Assembly (NCBI GenBank): GCA_905478295.1
Contig: CAJQHZ010000022.1
Location: forward strand, 1-58,572
Reading direction: 5' to 3'
From: an uncultured Flavobacteriales bacterium
Lineage (GTDB): Bacteria > Bacteroidota > Bacteroidia > Flavobacteriales > Schleiferiaceae
DNA: 58,572 nucleotides
The notes under the pieces: generated by a model
Told to the model about the DNA's origin: nothing
Seen by the model: the letters and a program-made list of their open reading frames with translations, nothing else
The model's database searches: none
Part shown: piece by piece, positions 25,716 to 33,838 of the stretch
How the letters are laid out: every line of letters starts with the position of its first letter
Numbering within the stretch: position 1 is the first letter of the stretch
Position numbers and translations under genes: made by a program

Positions 25716-26786
25716 ATGTTTAAGGGACATAAGGAGATAGGTTTCGGTTGTATAACGGCGCTATTTGTGCTGTTTATATTGAGCTGCAATACAACGGAAG
25801 AAACCCTACGTCCACAGTTCATTCCACTGTACCAGGCCGGCGAGCAGTTTAGCTTTCGCGGTTTACATGCAGTGGACGACAGCGTAGTCGTAGTTGGTGG
25901 ATCTGAAGGTAGTTTTTGCTTTAGTCTTGATGCGGGAATCCATTGGGAATTCATGCAGATTTCCGATGCACCAGAGAGTCAATTCCGCAGCGTATGGGCC
26001 CAGGATCATTCTCGTTTCATCGCCGTAAGCGCTGGGGCGCCTTCCTATATTTACTTTACCGAAGACCGCGGTGCACACTGGTCGCGCGTATTTTCCGATA
26101 CTGCACAATCGACTTTTCTCGACGGCATCACCTTTGCAAACGATACTTTAGGCTGGGTTTTTGGTGATCCTGTAGATGGACATTTTAAGCTCCTGAAGAC
26201 TGTGGATGGCGGCCGCAATTGGACTGAAATCTCAGGACCTTCCGCTATTGACGGTGAAGCGGCTTTTGCTGCAAGCGGATCTTCTATCCTGTTCAAGGAT
26301 TCAACCCTGAGCGTGGTGACTGGAGGCACGGTATCTCGCATACTTATGTCGGTAGATGTAGGAGAAACTTGGACGGCAAAATGGCTAGAGTTACCTCAAG
26401 GACTTCCCAGTCAAGGTGCATTCGCTCACGATTGGCACCACGGTCGTTACATCATTGTAGGAGGTGATTACCTCTACGATACTGCCGCATTGGGTAATAG
26501 TATAGAATACGATCCTGAAAGTGCTTATGCAGCGATTGATAATTTTAGTAATCTTCCGTATAGTTCTGACGTAGTAAGTGCTGGACAGAATGTGTATTTT
26601 ACAGGGACTGCGGGTATGTATTATGCGGATTCTATTTTACATGAATTGGATACTACAGCCATGCACAGCCTCGCGTACAGTGGAAAATATGTATTTGCTT
26701 CCGGCCCAAAGGGTCGCATAGGACGTATTTTCCAAGGAACGCGAACAGAGTTAAATGAGTTTAAACGAGCAGTAAATAAACGATGA
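25716..26786 (+). CDS. Ycf48/BNR-repeat beta-propeller lipoprotein
   Basis: A 356-residue predicted lipoprotein with a lipobox at LFILSCN. The rest shows beta-propeller repeats with recurring S-x-D-x-G-x-x-W elements (SLDAGIHWEF, TEDRGAHWSR, TVDGGRNWTE, SVDVGETWTA), as in BNR/Asp-box and Ycf48 proteins. Such proteins are often scaffolds or sialidase-like folds without activity. There is no catalytic signature here. Its stop overlaps the ATG of the Usp gene by four bases, which links it to the Usp/SulP pair. Confidence 0.8.
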   Translation: MFKGHKEIGFGCITALFVLFILSCNTTEETLRPQFIPLYQAGEQFSFRGLHAVDDSVVVVGGSEGSFCFSLDAGIHWEFMQISDAPESQFRSVWAQDHSRFIAVSAGAPSYIYFTEDRGAHWSRVFSDTAQSTFLDGITFANDTLGWVFGDPVDGHFKLLKTVDGGRNWTEISGPSAIDGEAAFAASGSSILFKDSTLSVVTGGTVSRILMSVDVGETWTAKWLELPQGLPSQGAFAHDWHHGRYIIVGGDYLYDTAALGNSIEYDPESAYAAIDNFSNLPYSSDVVSAGQNVYFTGTAGMYYADSILHELDTTAMHSLAYSGKYVFASGPKGRIGRIFQGTRTELNEFKRAVNKR

Positions 26787-27664
26787 CAAAATCAGGTATA
26801 CCCCCCGTAACCTTTAAGAGAATCGCCACTGCTATGGGCTTTTCACCAATGGCGAAGGCAAACCTAGCAGAAGTCTACCGGATCGCTCAGAGATGTGATG
26901 CACAGATGTACGTGTTCCATATCGGCGTATGGAACGACCGCTGCGAGATGACTTACACGGGTTTCTTATCAGAGCTAGGTATATCAAAGTCCGACGTAGA
27001 ATTGGTCTGCAAGGAGGGTGATCCTAAGGAAGAATTACGAATGCTTTGCCAAGAAAATAGTATCGACTTACTTGCTTTAGGCGCTCTAGTCCGAGAGCAT
27101 ATGTTTAAGGTTTTTACGGTCAGTATTGCTCGTGATGTTTGCCGGAAGGCGAAAGTGAGCTTATTGTTATTGACCCACAGTAGAGTGGAGGGTATGCCTT
27201 GTGAGCGCATTGTGGTCAACGGTTTAGACCACCCTAAAACTTTAGATACCATTCGTACCGCCTTATGGCTTGGGTCGAAATTGGGCAGTAAAGAGCTGTT
27301 TGTTGTGGATGAATTAAGTGAAAAGTCCTTGATTAAACCGGACGACGATAAAAGCCAATTAAACAGCGAGCGTAAAAGAAAGCAAATCGAACGTGAGCAA
27401 CACAGCCGCATTGAAGATATGCTTCAAAATTGTCAGGTTCCAGTAAATCTAGATATCAAAGAACAGCATGTTTTTGGCAAGCGCGGATATACCATTGCTC
27501 ATTACGCAAAAGCAAAACGAGCGGACCTTTTGGTTGTGAATTCACCCGATACAAAACTGGGACTGTTCGATCGAATTTTTAAGCACGATTTAGAGTACAT
27601 ACTAGCCGATTTACCTTCGGACGTTCTCATTGTTCACACCACTAAAGACAATGTCTATGAATAA
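26783..27664 (+). CDS. tandem universal stress protein
   Basis: A 293-residue cytosolic protein of two UspA-like units. The first half carries the beta-alpha core ending in SIARDVCRKAKVSLLLLTHS. The second half starts at ERIVVNGLDHPKTLDTI and ends at ILADLPSDVLIVH. Usp proteins bind nucleotides and modulate stress or transporter activity. The glycine-rich ATP motif G-2x-G-9x-G(S/T) is not clear, so ATP binding is uncertain. The gene is sandwiched between a lipoprotein gene and a SulP gene, both overlapping, suggesting it regulates the transporter. Confidence 0.8.
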   Translation: MTKSGIPPVTFKRIATAMGFSPMAKANLAEVYRIAQRCDAQMYVFHIGVWNDRCEMTYTGFLSELGISKSDVELVCKEGDPKEELRMLCQENSIDLLALGALVREHMFKVFTVSIARDVCRKAKVSLLLLTHSRVEGMPCERIVVNGLDHPKTLDTIRTALWLGSKLGSKELFVVDELSEKSLIKPDDDKSQLNSERKRKQIEREQHSRIEDMLQNCQVPVNLDIKEQHVFGKRGYTIAHYAKAKRADLLVVNSPDTKLGLFDRIFKHDLEYILADLPSDVLIVHTTKDNVYE

Positions 27665-29882
27665 GCCGAGTAGTGGATTTAAAGGATTCAAGGAAAATTG
27701 GCAGGCCGATTTAAAGGCCGGATTTGTAGTTTCGTTAGTAGCGCTACCCATTTCCATAGCATTGGCATTAGCCTCAGGTGCACCCGCCATTGCAGGTCTT
27801 ATGGCCGCTGTAGTTGGGGGGATAGTCGTTGCGCATTTAGGAGGGTCGTATGTAACCATTACCGGCGCGGGTAATGGATTGGCTGTCGTCACTCTTGCTG
27901 CAATCACCACATTAGGGAATGGAGATATGCTCGCAGGCTATTATATGGCGCTGGGAGCCATTGTCGTCAGTGGCGTTTTGTTATTCCTTTTGGGATCCGT
28001 CCGATTAGGCGTATTGGCCGATCTTTTTCCAACCTCTGCCGTGCAAGGCATGTTGGCTGCCATTGGTATCATCATTTTGGCGAAGCAAAGCCACGTGATG
28101 ATTGGAATTTTAAATCCTGAAAGCACGGCTCCTATTCCCTTATTATTGGAATTCGTCAATTCTATAGAGGCCCTGTTTTGGGCGGATGCAGGGACATGGA
28201 AAACGGCTGGGATTGGACTATTCAGTTTGCTTCTGCTTTCAGTATTTCCTAAGATTCGTGCACAATGGGTACATTCTGTGCCGGCTCCGCTTTGGGTAGT
28301 TATTATTTCTGTTGCAGTTCAGATGATAGGTACGCGCATTTTAGGTACGAGTTTCTTTCCTGAAAAGTACCTTGTAAATATACCTGCGGACTGGATGTCT
28401 GCTTGGCGTATGCCCGATTTCTCTGGTATTACCAAAGGTCCATTCTGGGGTGCAGCAGTATCATTAACCTTTATCGCGAGCATTGAAAGTTTACTCTCCA
28501 TAAAAGGTATGGACCGTCTAGATCCATATAAGCGTCGCTCAAATGTCAACAAAGACCTGCGCGCTTTGGGTATAGCAACCGCCTTATCTGGATTGGTAGG
28601 AGGATTGAGTGTGGTAACGGTTATTGCCCGGAGTTCTGTAAATGTGAGCAATGGTGCTAAAACGCGTTCGGCCAATTTCTTCCATGGTATTCTCATCTTA
28701 GTTTTTGTCTTATTTTTTCGGACGCTATTAACACAAATCCCGCTTCCAGCATTAGCGGCTATATTAGTGTTTACAGGGTATAAGCTATTAAATCCATCAC
28801 AATTCAGCCGTATCGCGAGTGTAGGTCTAGAGCAGCTTTTCCTGTTTTTCTTTACGCTCTTTGCGACGCTTGTCTATGGGTTGATAATGGGTATAGCATT
28901 AGGTATGTTGGCGACATTTGTTGTGCAAGTATTTATAACAGGCTCAGGCATCGATATTCTGCGTTATTTCTACCGTCCTAATACATTATTGTATGAAGAG
29001 GATGAACAGAAATTCATCTTAAACATTAATTACTTCGCTAATTTCTTGAATTACCCCAGGTTAAAGAGTAAGCTGGATAGTGTACCAACGAATGCGACGC
29101 TTATTGCTGACTTCTCAAATACGCAATTCGTTGACCATACTGTAATGGATCACCTTTCGGGGTATACAGAGCTTTTTGATCAAAAAGGAGGTAGCCTCGA
29201 ACTTGTGGGGTTAGAAGCCTTTGCCCCAACTTCTTCACATCCTTTAGGTGTGCAGTCACGTGCAAATCGTTCAAAGTTCCGAATGCATGTTTCTGCAGGT
29301 AGTGCGCAAGGAGCACGATTAAGCGCGAAGCAAGAAAAATTGAGTGCATTTGCCGTACTCAATGGATTGAAATTTACAGCGTGGCCCCAGTCTAAATGGG
29401 ACGAATTAGTGGAGCAGTTTAAATACTTCAATCACCGTCGTATCGATTATACTACCAACCTTCTTAAAGATGTTGACCAAAACTTCTATGCTTTGGAGGT
29501 AAGTTCACACAGTGGCGAATTTATTATGAAAGACAGTCAGCATTTGGCTTGTGTTGTTATGGATCCTCAAGTATCCAATTTACCCGAATTTGTTTTGGAT
29601 CGAGAACGAATATTCTCGCGTTTGGCACAATATACAGGGGTAAAAGATGTGGAGATTGGTAATCCGGTATTTGATGCGAAATTTAAATTGAAAGGTCCCG
29701 ATCCTAAGGCAATCAGGGCATTCTTCACTAAGAAATGTGTGGACTTTTTACTCGAGCATCCCGGTTTCCATATGGAGAGTAACGGAAAAGCTATCCTAAT
29801 ATTCCATAAAGAACGTGTTGCAAGTGTGGCAGAGTTCAAATTGATGGTTAATTTTGCACGCGATTGGGCGAAGCAGATATAA
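27651..29882 (+). CDS. SulP family inorganic anion transporter with STAS domain and extra C-terminal domain
   Basis: About 743 residues. The membrane part (about residues 25-430) has the SulP hallmarks LKAGFVVSLVALPISIALALASG and the TGAGNGLAVVT motif. A STAS domain (about 450-545, FVDHTVMDHLSGYTELF) follows. A further segment of about 190 residues (roughly 555-743) is not part of a standard SulP protein. SulP proteins move sulfate, bicarbonate or related anions; the substrate cannot be read here. An ATG at 27630 is also in frame; 27651 and 27657 are closer to usual SulP N-termini. All overlap the Usp gene end. Confidence 0.85.
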   Translation: MSMNKPSSGFKGFKENWQADLKAGFVVSLVALPISIALALASGAPAIAGLMAAVVGGIVVAHLGGSYVTITGAGNGLAVVTLAAITTLGNGDMLAGYYMALGAIVVSGVLLFLLGSVRLGVLADLFPTSAVQGMLAAIGIIILAKQSHVMIGILNPESTAPIPLLLEFVNSIEALFWADAGTWKTAGIGLFSLLLLSVFPKIRAQWVHSVPAPLWVVIISVAVQMIGTRILGTSFFPEKYLVNIPADWMSAWRMPDFSGITKGPFWGAAVSLTFIASIESLLSIKGMDRLDPYKRRSNVNKDLRALGIATALSGLVGGLSVVTVIARSSVNVSNGAKTRSANFFHGILILVFVLFFRTLLTQIPLPALAAILVFTGYKLLNPSQFSRIASVGLEQLFLFFFTLFATLVYGLIMGIALGMLATFVVQVFITGSGIDILRYFYRPNTLLYEEDEQKFILNINYFANFLNYPRLKSKLDSVPTNATLIADFSNTQFVDHTVMDHLSGYTELFDQKGGSLELVGLEAFAPTSSHPLGVQSRANRSKFRMHVSAGSAQGARLSAKQEKLSAFAVLNGLKFTAWPQSKWDELVEQFKYFNHRRIDYTTNLLKDVDQNFYALEVSSHSGEFIMKDSQHLACVVMDPQVSNLPEFVLDRERIFSRLAQYTGVKDVEIGNPVFDAKFKLKGPDPKAIRAFFTKKCVDFLLEHPGFHMESNGKAILIFHKERVASVAEFKLMVNFARDWAKQI

Positions 29883-29994
29883 GTACCATCTATAAAGCCT
29901 ACGAATAGAACCTTTGCCTAATGCTAATGAGCTGTGGGACGCTGACTGTCCTTAGCTTTAAGAGCAGCGGCTAACGAATAAAGAACCATTCACA
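29883..29994 (+). promoter_or_regulatory. gcvT leader with two alternative hairpins
   Basis: This 112-base gap holds two inverted repeats. One pairs AGCT (29930-29933) and GGAC (29937-29940) with GTCC (29948-29951) and AGCT (29954-29957). The other pairs TTAGC (29952-29956) with GCTAA (29970-29974). They share bases, so they are mutually exclusive. This may be a leader-based control element for gcvT, but no known riboswitch is recognised. Confidence 0.3.
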
Positions 29995-31092
29995 ATGAGT
30001 AATGATTTAAAAACCACAGCACTGACCCATGTTCATGAAGCTTTAAGTGCGAAAATGGTACCGTTCGCTGGGTACAGCATGCCGGTTCAATACAACGGAT
30101 TAAAATTAGAGCACGCTGCAGTTCGCGAGGCGGCGGGAATGTTTGACGTGAGTCACATGGGTGAATTCTTCCTCGATGGGCCGCAAGCACTCGACTTTCT
30201 ACAATTGGTAACCTCTAACGACGTAAGCCGATTACTACCGGGTAAAATCCAATACAGCTGTATGCCAAACGCACAAGGCGGTATTGTAGATGATTTATTA
30301 GTGTACTGCTTCTCCGCGCAGCATTTTATGCTGGTCGTGAATGCATCGAACATTGAAAAGGACTGGAACCACCTCATGCATTATGCACCACAGTTTGATG
30401 TCACACTCCGCAATCAGAGTGAGGACTACAGTCTATTAGCCGTGCAAGGTCCGAACGCTATTCCTTTGCTTCAAACTCTCACGGAGATCGATTTAGCAGC
30501 TATCAAATACTACAGTTTTACAGTAGACACTTTGGCTGGAATAGACGATGTTATAATATCCGCAACAGGTTACACGGGTTCAGGAGGTTTTGAACTGTAT
30601 GTTCCCAATGCGGTAGCTGAATCACTCTGGGAAGCCATAGTTAAAGCAGGTGATTCCTATGGATTGCTGCCTGCAGGTCTGGGAGCGAGAGATACCCTCC
30701 GTTTAGAAATGGGTATGGCGCTCTACGGAAACGATATTGATGATACTACGAGTCCTATTGAAGCAGGTCTTTCGTGGATCACAAAATTTACCAAAGACTT
30801 TGTTTCCTGCGAGCTCTTTCAGGCCCAGAAAGAAGCAGGTGCGGAAAATAAGCTTGTTGGCTTTGAGATGATAGATCGCGGTATTCCTAGGCACGATTAT
30901 CCTATCGCAGATGCATCTGGAGTCGTGATTGGTCGCGTTACGTCAGGAACGAATAGCCCTTCAACAGGTAAAAATATTGGAATGGGGTATGTGCCTACAG
31001 CCTTATCAAAAGAAGGTTCAACATTTTTCGTAATGATTCGTAATAAGCCAATCAAAGCGCAGGTGGTAAAACTCCCGTTCTACAAGAAATAA
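29995..31092 (+). CDS. gcvT: aminomethyltransferase (glycine cleavage T protein)
   Basis: The T protein of the glycine cleavage system. It transfers the aminomethyl group from H protein to tetrahydrofolate, releasing ammonia. The 365 residues show VPFAGYSMPVQY, FDVSHMGEFF, the PGKIQYSCMPN and GIVDDLLVYC motifs, YTGSGGFELYVP, ARDTLRLEMGMALYGNDID, and a C-terminal barrel with VTSGTNSPSTGKNIGMGYV. Length is normal. The other gcv genes are not adjacent in this window. The stop is followed by a strong terminator. Confidence 0.95.
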   Translation: MSNDLKTTALTHVHEALSAKMVPFAGYSMPVQYNGLKLEHAAVREAAGMFDVSHMGEFFLDGPQALDFLQLVTSNDVSRLLPGKIQYSCMPNAQGGIVDDLLVYCFSAQHFMLVVNASNIEKDWNHLMHYAPQFDVTLRNQSEDYSLLAVQGPNAIPLLQTLTEIDLAAIKYYSFTVDTLAGIDDVIISATGYTGSGGFELYVPNAVAESLWEAIVKAGDSYGLLPAGLGARDTLRLEMGMALYGNDIDDTTSPIEAGLSWITKFTKDFVSCELFQAQKEAGAENKLVGFEMIDRGIPRHDYPIADASGVVIGRVTSGTNSPSTGKNIGMGYVPTALSKEGSTFFVMIRNKPIKAQVVKLPFYKK

Positions 31093-31112
31093 GATCCGTA
31101 AGGACAAAACGA

Positions 31113-31145
31113 AAAAGACGCATCTTTCGATGCGTCTTTTTTTTT
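31113..31145 (+). terminator. gcvT terminator
   Basis: A 10-bp stem AAGACGCATC (31115-31124) with GATGCGTCTT (31129-31138), a TTTC loop and seven further T. Confidence 0.85.
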
Positions 31146-31150
31146 ATGCA

Positions 31151-31185
31151 AAAAAAGTGGCGTTGCTTTCCCTCAACGCCACTTT
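31151..31185 (-). terminator. terminator of the 73-residue orphan gene
   Basis: A 12-bp stem AAAGTGGCGTTG (31154-31165) with CAACGCCACTTT (31174-31185). On the minus strand a T run follows at once. It stands back to back with the gcvT terminator. Confidence 0.8.
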
Positions 31186-31227
31186 AACCCAAATACAAAC
31201 AGAGTGAACGGAAAGATTGTTATGCGT

Positions 31228-31449
31228 TTATAATGCTGCTTTAACAGCCTGACCAGCGGGATGGTGGCTGTAACGGTCTAAATATTCAGCAACACTGTAC
31301 GTATATTCTTTACAACGGTTGTGATTTAAGCACTTTACCTCACGGACCGCTCCAGCCTCAGCATCCAGAAAGACTTCAATAACGCTTTCAGGATTGTTGA
31401 TGGTGTAAAGTGCGGTTTGTGTAGATGATGCAGTACTTAATTCAGTCAT
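31228..31449 (-). CDS. 73-residue hypothetical protein
   Basis: A small soluble protein (MTELSTASSTQTALY to GQAVKAAL). It has one central Cys pair (CLNHNRC) with a His, and a tail ending in SHHPAGQAVKAAL. There is no signal peptide or membrane helix. The gene has its own -7 element and terminator, so it is a separately expressed unit. I do not recognise a family. The CxxxxxC with neighbouring His might bind a metal, but that is a guess. Confidence 0.6.
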   Translation of the reverse strand: MTELSTASSTQTALYTINNPESVIEVFLDAEAGAVREVKCLNHNRCKEYTYSVAEYLDRYSHHPAGQAVKAAL

Positions 31450-31504
31450 TGTTACATGTTTTTAAATTGAAATCAATAAACTCAAATATTTATTGAACAG
31501 ACTG

Positions 31505-31512
31505 CAAAAATA
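31505..31512 (-). promoter_or_regulatory. -7 element of the 73-residue gene
   Basis: TATTTTTG on the minus strand matches the consensus, 55 bases upstream of the ATG. The remaining divergent gap to the Lrp gene (to 31635) is AT-rich and shows no further clear element. Confidence 0.4.
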
Positions 31513-31635
31513 CAACAATAAAAGTGAATTTAAAACAAAACCGAGAACAATCGGATGCCTTAACCCCATAAAAATGTGGTAACATGTCCAATTATCAAGT
31601 AATTTAGCGTAGCTAACAAAACCTAGTTACTCATT

Positions 31636-32109
31636 ATGAAGATTGATAAACTCGACAAGCAGATTCTGGAGTATTTAGTAAAGGATGCACGTAAACCCTT
31701 TACTGAAATCGCCAAGGATTTATTAGTTAGCCCTGGCACCATTCATGTTCGCGTTAAGAAGATGGAACAAATGGGTATCATTAAAAGCACTTCAATAAGT
31801 GTCGATTATGAAAAATTAGGCTTCGGCTTTATCGCCTATATAGGGTTGTATACCTCAAGATCGTCAACTTCACCTCAAATTATAGATTCGCTCGGGAGTG
31901 TACCAGAAGTAACAGTGGCACATTTGGCTACCGGCAAATATGGAATTTTCTGTAAAATTCGTTGCCGCGATGCTTCCCATGCAAAGGATGTTATCTTTAG
32001 AATTAACGATATAGAGGGTGTAGAGAATACTGAAAGTATGATTAGTCTTGAGGAAAGTATTAATTCAAATACAGGACTGCTTAAACTTATTATTGAAGAT
32101 GGTAAATAA
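31636..32109 (+). CDS. Lrp/AsnC family transcriptional regulator
   Basis: A 157-residue DNA-binding protein. An N-terminal winged-HTH (DKLDKQILEYLVKDARKPFTEIAKDL) is followed by a C-terminal RAM ligand-binding domain (about residues 65-150). Members sense amino acids and control metabolism genes. It is flanked on the left by a divergent small gene and on the right by a terminator, so it is monocistronic. Its targets are unknown; nearby gcvT, dapF and rocD are plausible but only by location. Confidence 0.85.
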   Translation: MKIDKLDKQILEYLVKDARKPFTEIAKDLLVSPGTIHVRVKKMEQMGIIKSTSISVDYEKLGFGFIAYIGLYTSRSSTSPQIIDSLGSVPEVTVAHLATGKYGIFCKIRCRDASHAKDVIFRINDIEGVENTESMISLEESINSNTGLLKLIIEDGK

Positions 32110-32130
32110 TTAACCTATTGGTAATTACAT

Positions 32131-32170
32131 AACAGAAGGGCCCGGTACATTTGTACCGGGCCCTTCTGTT
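32131..32170. terminator. bidirectional terminator between lrp-like and GAPDH genes
   Basis: A perfect 19-bp stem (32131-32149 with 32152-32170) around a two-base loop spacer, with TTT at one end and AA at the other. It lies between convergent genes. It is longer than typical terminators. Confidence 0.75.
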
Positions 32171-32189
32171 TCACTTAGGTTTGTGGTCA

Positions 32190-33623
32190 TTAGTAATATG
32201 CAGGACGGCGTACACCGGTGAAGTGCTTTGCAAGGCGAAGTACCTGTCGACTGTACCCATATTCGTTGTCGTACCACACATAGAGTACGGCAGATTTCCC
32301 ATCTTCTGTGACTTGTGTAGCATTTACATCATAGATGGATGGGCAGGGATTTCCAACGATATCAGAGGAGACCAATTCGTTAGACGTGTTGTAATGAATT
32401 TGCTCCACCAATGCACCAGATAAAGCGGCTTCTTTTAAGCTGTGGTGCATGGTTTCTAAATCTGTGGGATGTTCCAATTGCAGGTTTAGAATGGCCAACG
32501 AACCGTTAGGTACGGGCACTCGGATGGCAGAAGAGGTGAGTTTTTTGCCTAATCCTGGAATGCATTTGTCGACTGCTTTGCCCGCTCCAGTTTCCGTGAT
32601 GACCATGTTCATCGCAGCCGCTCTACCACGTCGATACTTACTGTGCATATTGTCCACAAGGTTTTGGTCGTTCGTGTAGGCATGAATAGTTTCGAGGTGA
32701 CCGCGTTCAATGCCGAAGTGATCGTTTATTACCTTGAGTACAGGGGAAATAGCATTTGTCGTGCAGCTCGCTGCAGATATTATTCGATCACTCTGAGCAA
32801 TACTGCTCTGATTGACGCCATGCACTATGTTGGGTATTCCTTTACCGGGTGCGGTCAGTAGTACTTTATCGACGCCTTTTCCTTCTAAATGTTTACTAAG
32901 GGATGATTCGTCCCGGAAGGCGCCTGAGTTGTCAATAAGTAGGGCTTTGTTAATGCCGTAGGTTGTGTAATCCGCTTTGGTGGGGTCCGGAGCAGGTATA
33001 AAATAAACGGGGCGGCCGTTAATGATTAGTGCGAGGTTTTCTTCATCGACCTTTAAGGTGCCGGGAAAATCTCCATGCACAGAATCGATTTTCAAAAGCG
33101 AAGCTCTTTTGTGTAAACTTGCTGCATCAATACTTCGAACGGCTACTGCGCGCAGTCGGAGTTGATTGCCACTTCCTTCTTGAACGATTAATTCTCTAGC
33201 TAATAATCGGCCAATGCGACCAAAGCCAAACAGTATTACATCGCGAGGTTCTAGGGTAGTAGGCTTAAAGAAGCTACCTAAATGGTCCATGATCCAATGG
33301 TCAGCAGTATCGTCTGTTCGTGACCATTCGTGAGTGATACGGCCGATGTCGAGCTTCGCATGCTCGATAGCGGTTCGCTTGAGAGCAAGAAGCATCTCCA
33401 GCGTATCTTCAACGCGGATGGCTTTACCGACAAAATCCGAGGCGTACTGGTGCAATTCCAATACTTGGCTTGCGCTTTTATCCCGGAGCTGGTTACGGAA
33501 CATGGTTATTTCAATGCCTCTGTTGTAAAAGAGTTCGTGTACGCAGGCACTTACGTCCACTGCGAGGCGTTCGTTCTGGATACGATGCCTCACTTTCTGA
33601 GTATACTCTTGTTGAGCAATCAT
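32190..33623 (-). CDS. gap: glyceraldehyde-3-phosphate dehydrogenase with N-terminal extension
   Basis: An NAD(P)-dependent GAPDH of 477 residues, about 140 longer than standard. The core begins near residue 125 with VILFGFGRIGRLLAREL (Rossmann). The catalytic Cys is in SAASCTTNAISPVL, and the KAVDKCIPGLGKKLTSSAIRVP and VWYDNEYGYS blocks are typical. The 125-residue extension is helical and charged, and is a known variant in Bacteroidota. Glycolytic or gluconeogenic direction cannot be told. It has a -7 element 26 bases upstream and convergent terminator shared with the Lrp gene. Confidence 0.9.
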   Translation of the reverse strand: MIAQQEYTQKVRHRIQNERLAVDVSACVHELFYNRGIEITMFRNQLRDKSASQVLELHQYASDFVGKAIRVEDTLEMLLALKRTAIEHAKLDIGRITHEWSRTDDTADHWIMDHLGSFFKPTTLEPRDVILFGFGRIGRLLARELIVQEGSGNQLRLRAVAVRSIDAASLHKRASLLKIDSVHGDFPGTLKVDEENLALIINGRPVYFIPAPDPTKADYTTYGINKALLIDNSGAFRDESSLSKHLEGKGVDKVLLTAPGKGIPNIVHGVNQSSIAQSDRIISAASCTTNAISPVLKVINDHFGIERGHLETIHAYTNDQNLVDNMHSKYRRGRAAAMNMVITETGAGKAVDKCIPGLGKKLTSSAIRVPVPNGSLAILNLQLEHPTDLETMHHSLKEAALSGALVEQIHYNTSNELVSSDIVGNPCPSIYDVNATQVTEDGKSAVLYVWYDNEYGYSRQVLRLAKHFTGVRRPAYY

Positions 33624-33649
33624 GTGATAGTTTTTGGTGGTTCTAAGTA

Positions 33650-33657
33650 CAAAGTTA
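33650..33657 (-). promoter_or_regulatory. -7 element of the GAPDH gene
   Basis: TAACTTTG on the minus strand, 26 bases before the ATG at 33623. The rest of the gap up to 33773 shows only an imperfect AGTGTA/TACACT inverted repeat near 33736-33752. Confidence 0.45.
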
Positions 33658-33773
33658 GGGCAGGATATTAGAGATAAAAAGGTTTATTTGTACTTGTTAA
33701 GCAGCTATTAAACAGTCATTTAAGTGGGTTTTAAACAGTGTAAGTTGTACACTTTTACGAATGACTTTGGCGT

Positions 33774-33816
33774 AAAAAAAATCCCCCAGCTGATCGGTTA
33801 CGTTCAGTGGGGGAGT
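33774..33816 (-). terminator. terminator of the HtrA-like gene
   Basis: A stem of CCCCCA with TGGGGG, extended by CTGA/TCAG pairing. On the minus strand it ends in eight T. It is just past the protease stop codon. Confidence 0.8.
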
Positions 33817-33838
33817 GTACCAGGGCAATGAAGCACTA

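Noticed and set aside
33736-33752. AGTGTA/TACACT inverted repeat as an operator
   Set aside because: The stem is short, imperfectly placed and not near a recognised promoter, so it is likely chance.
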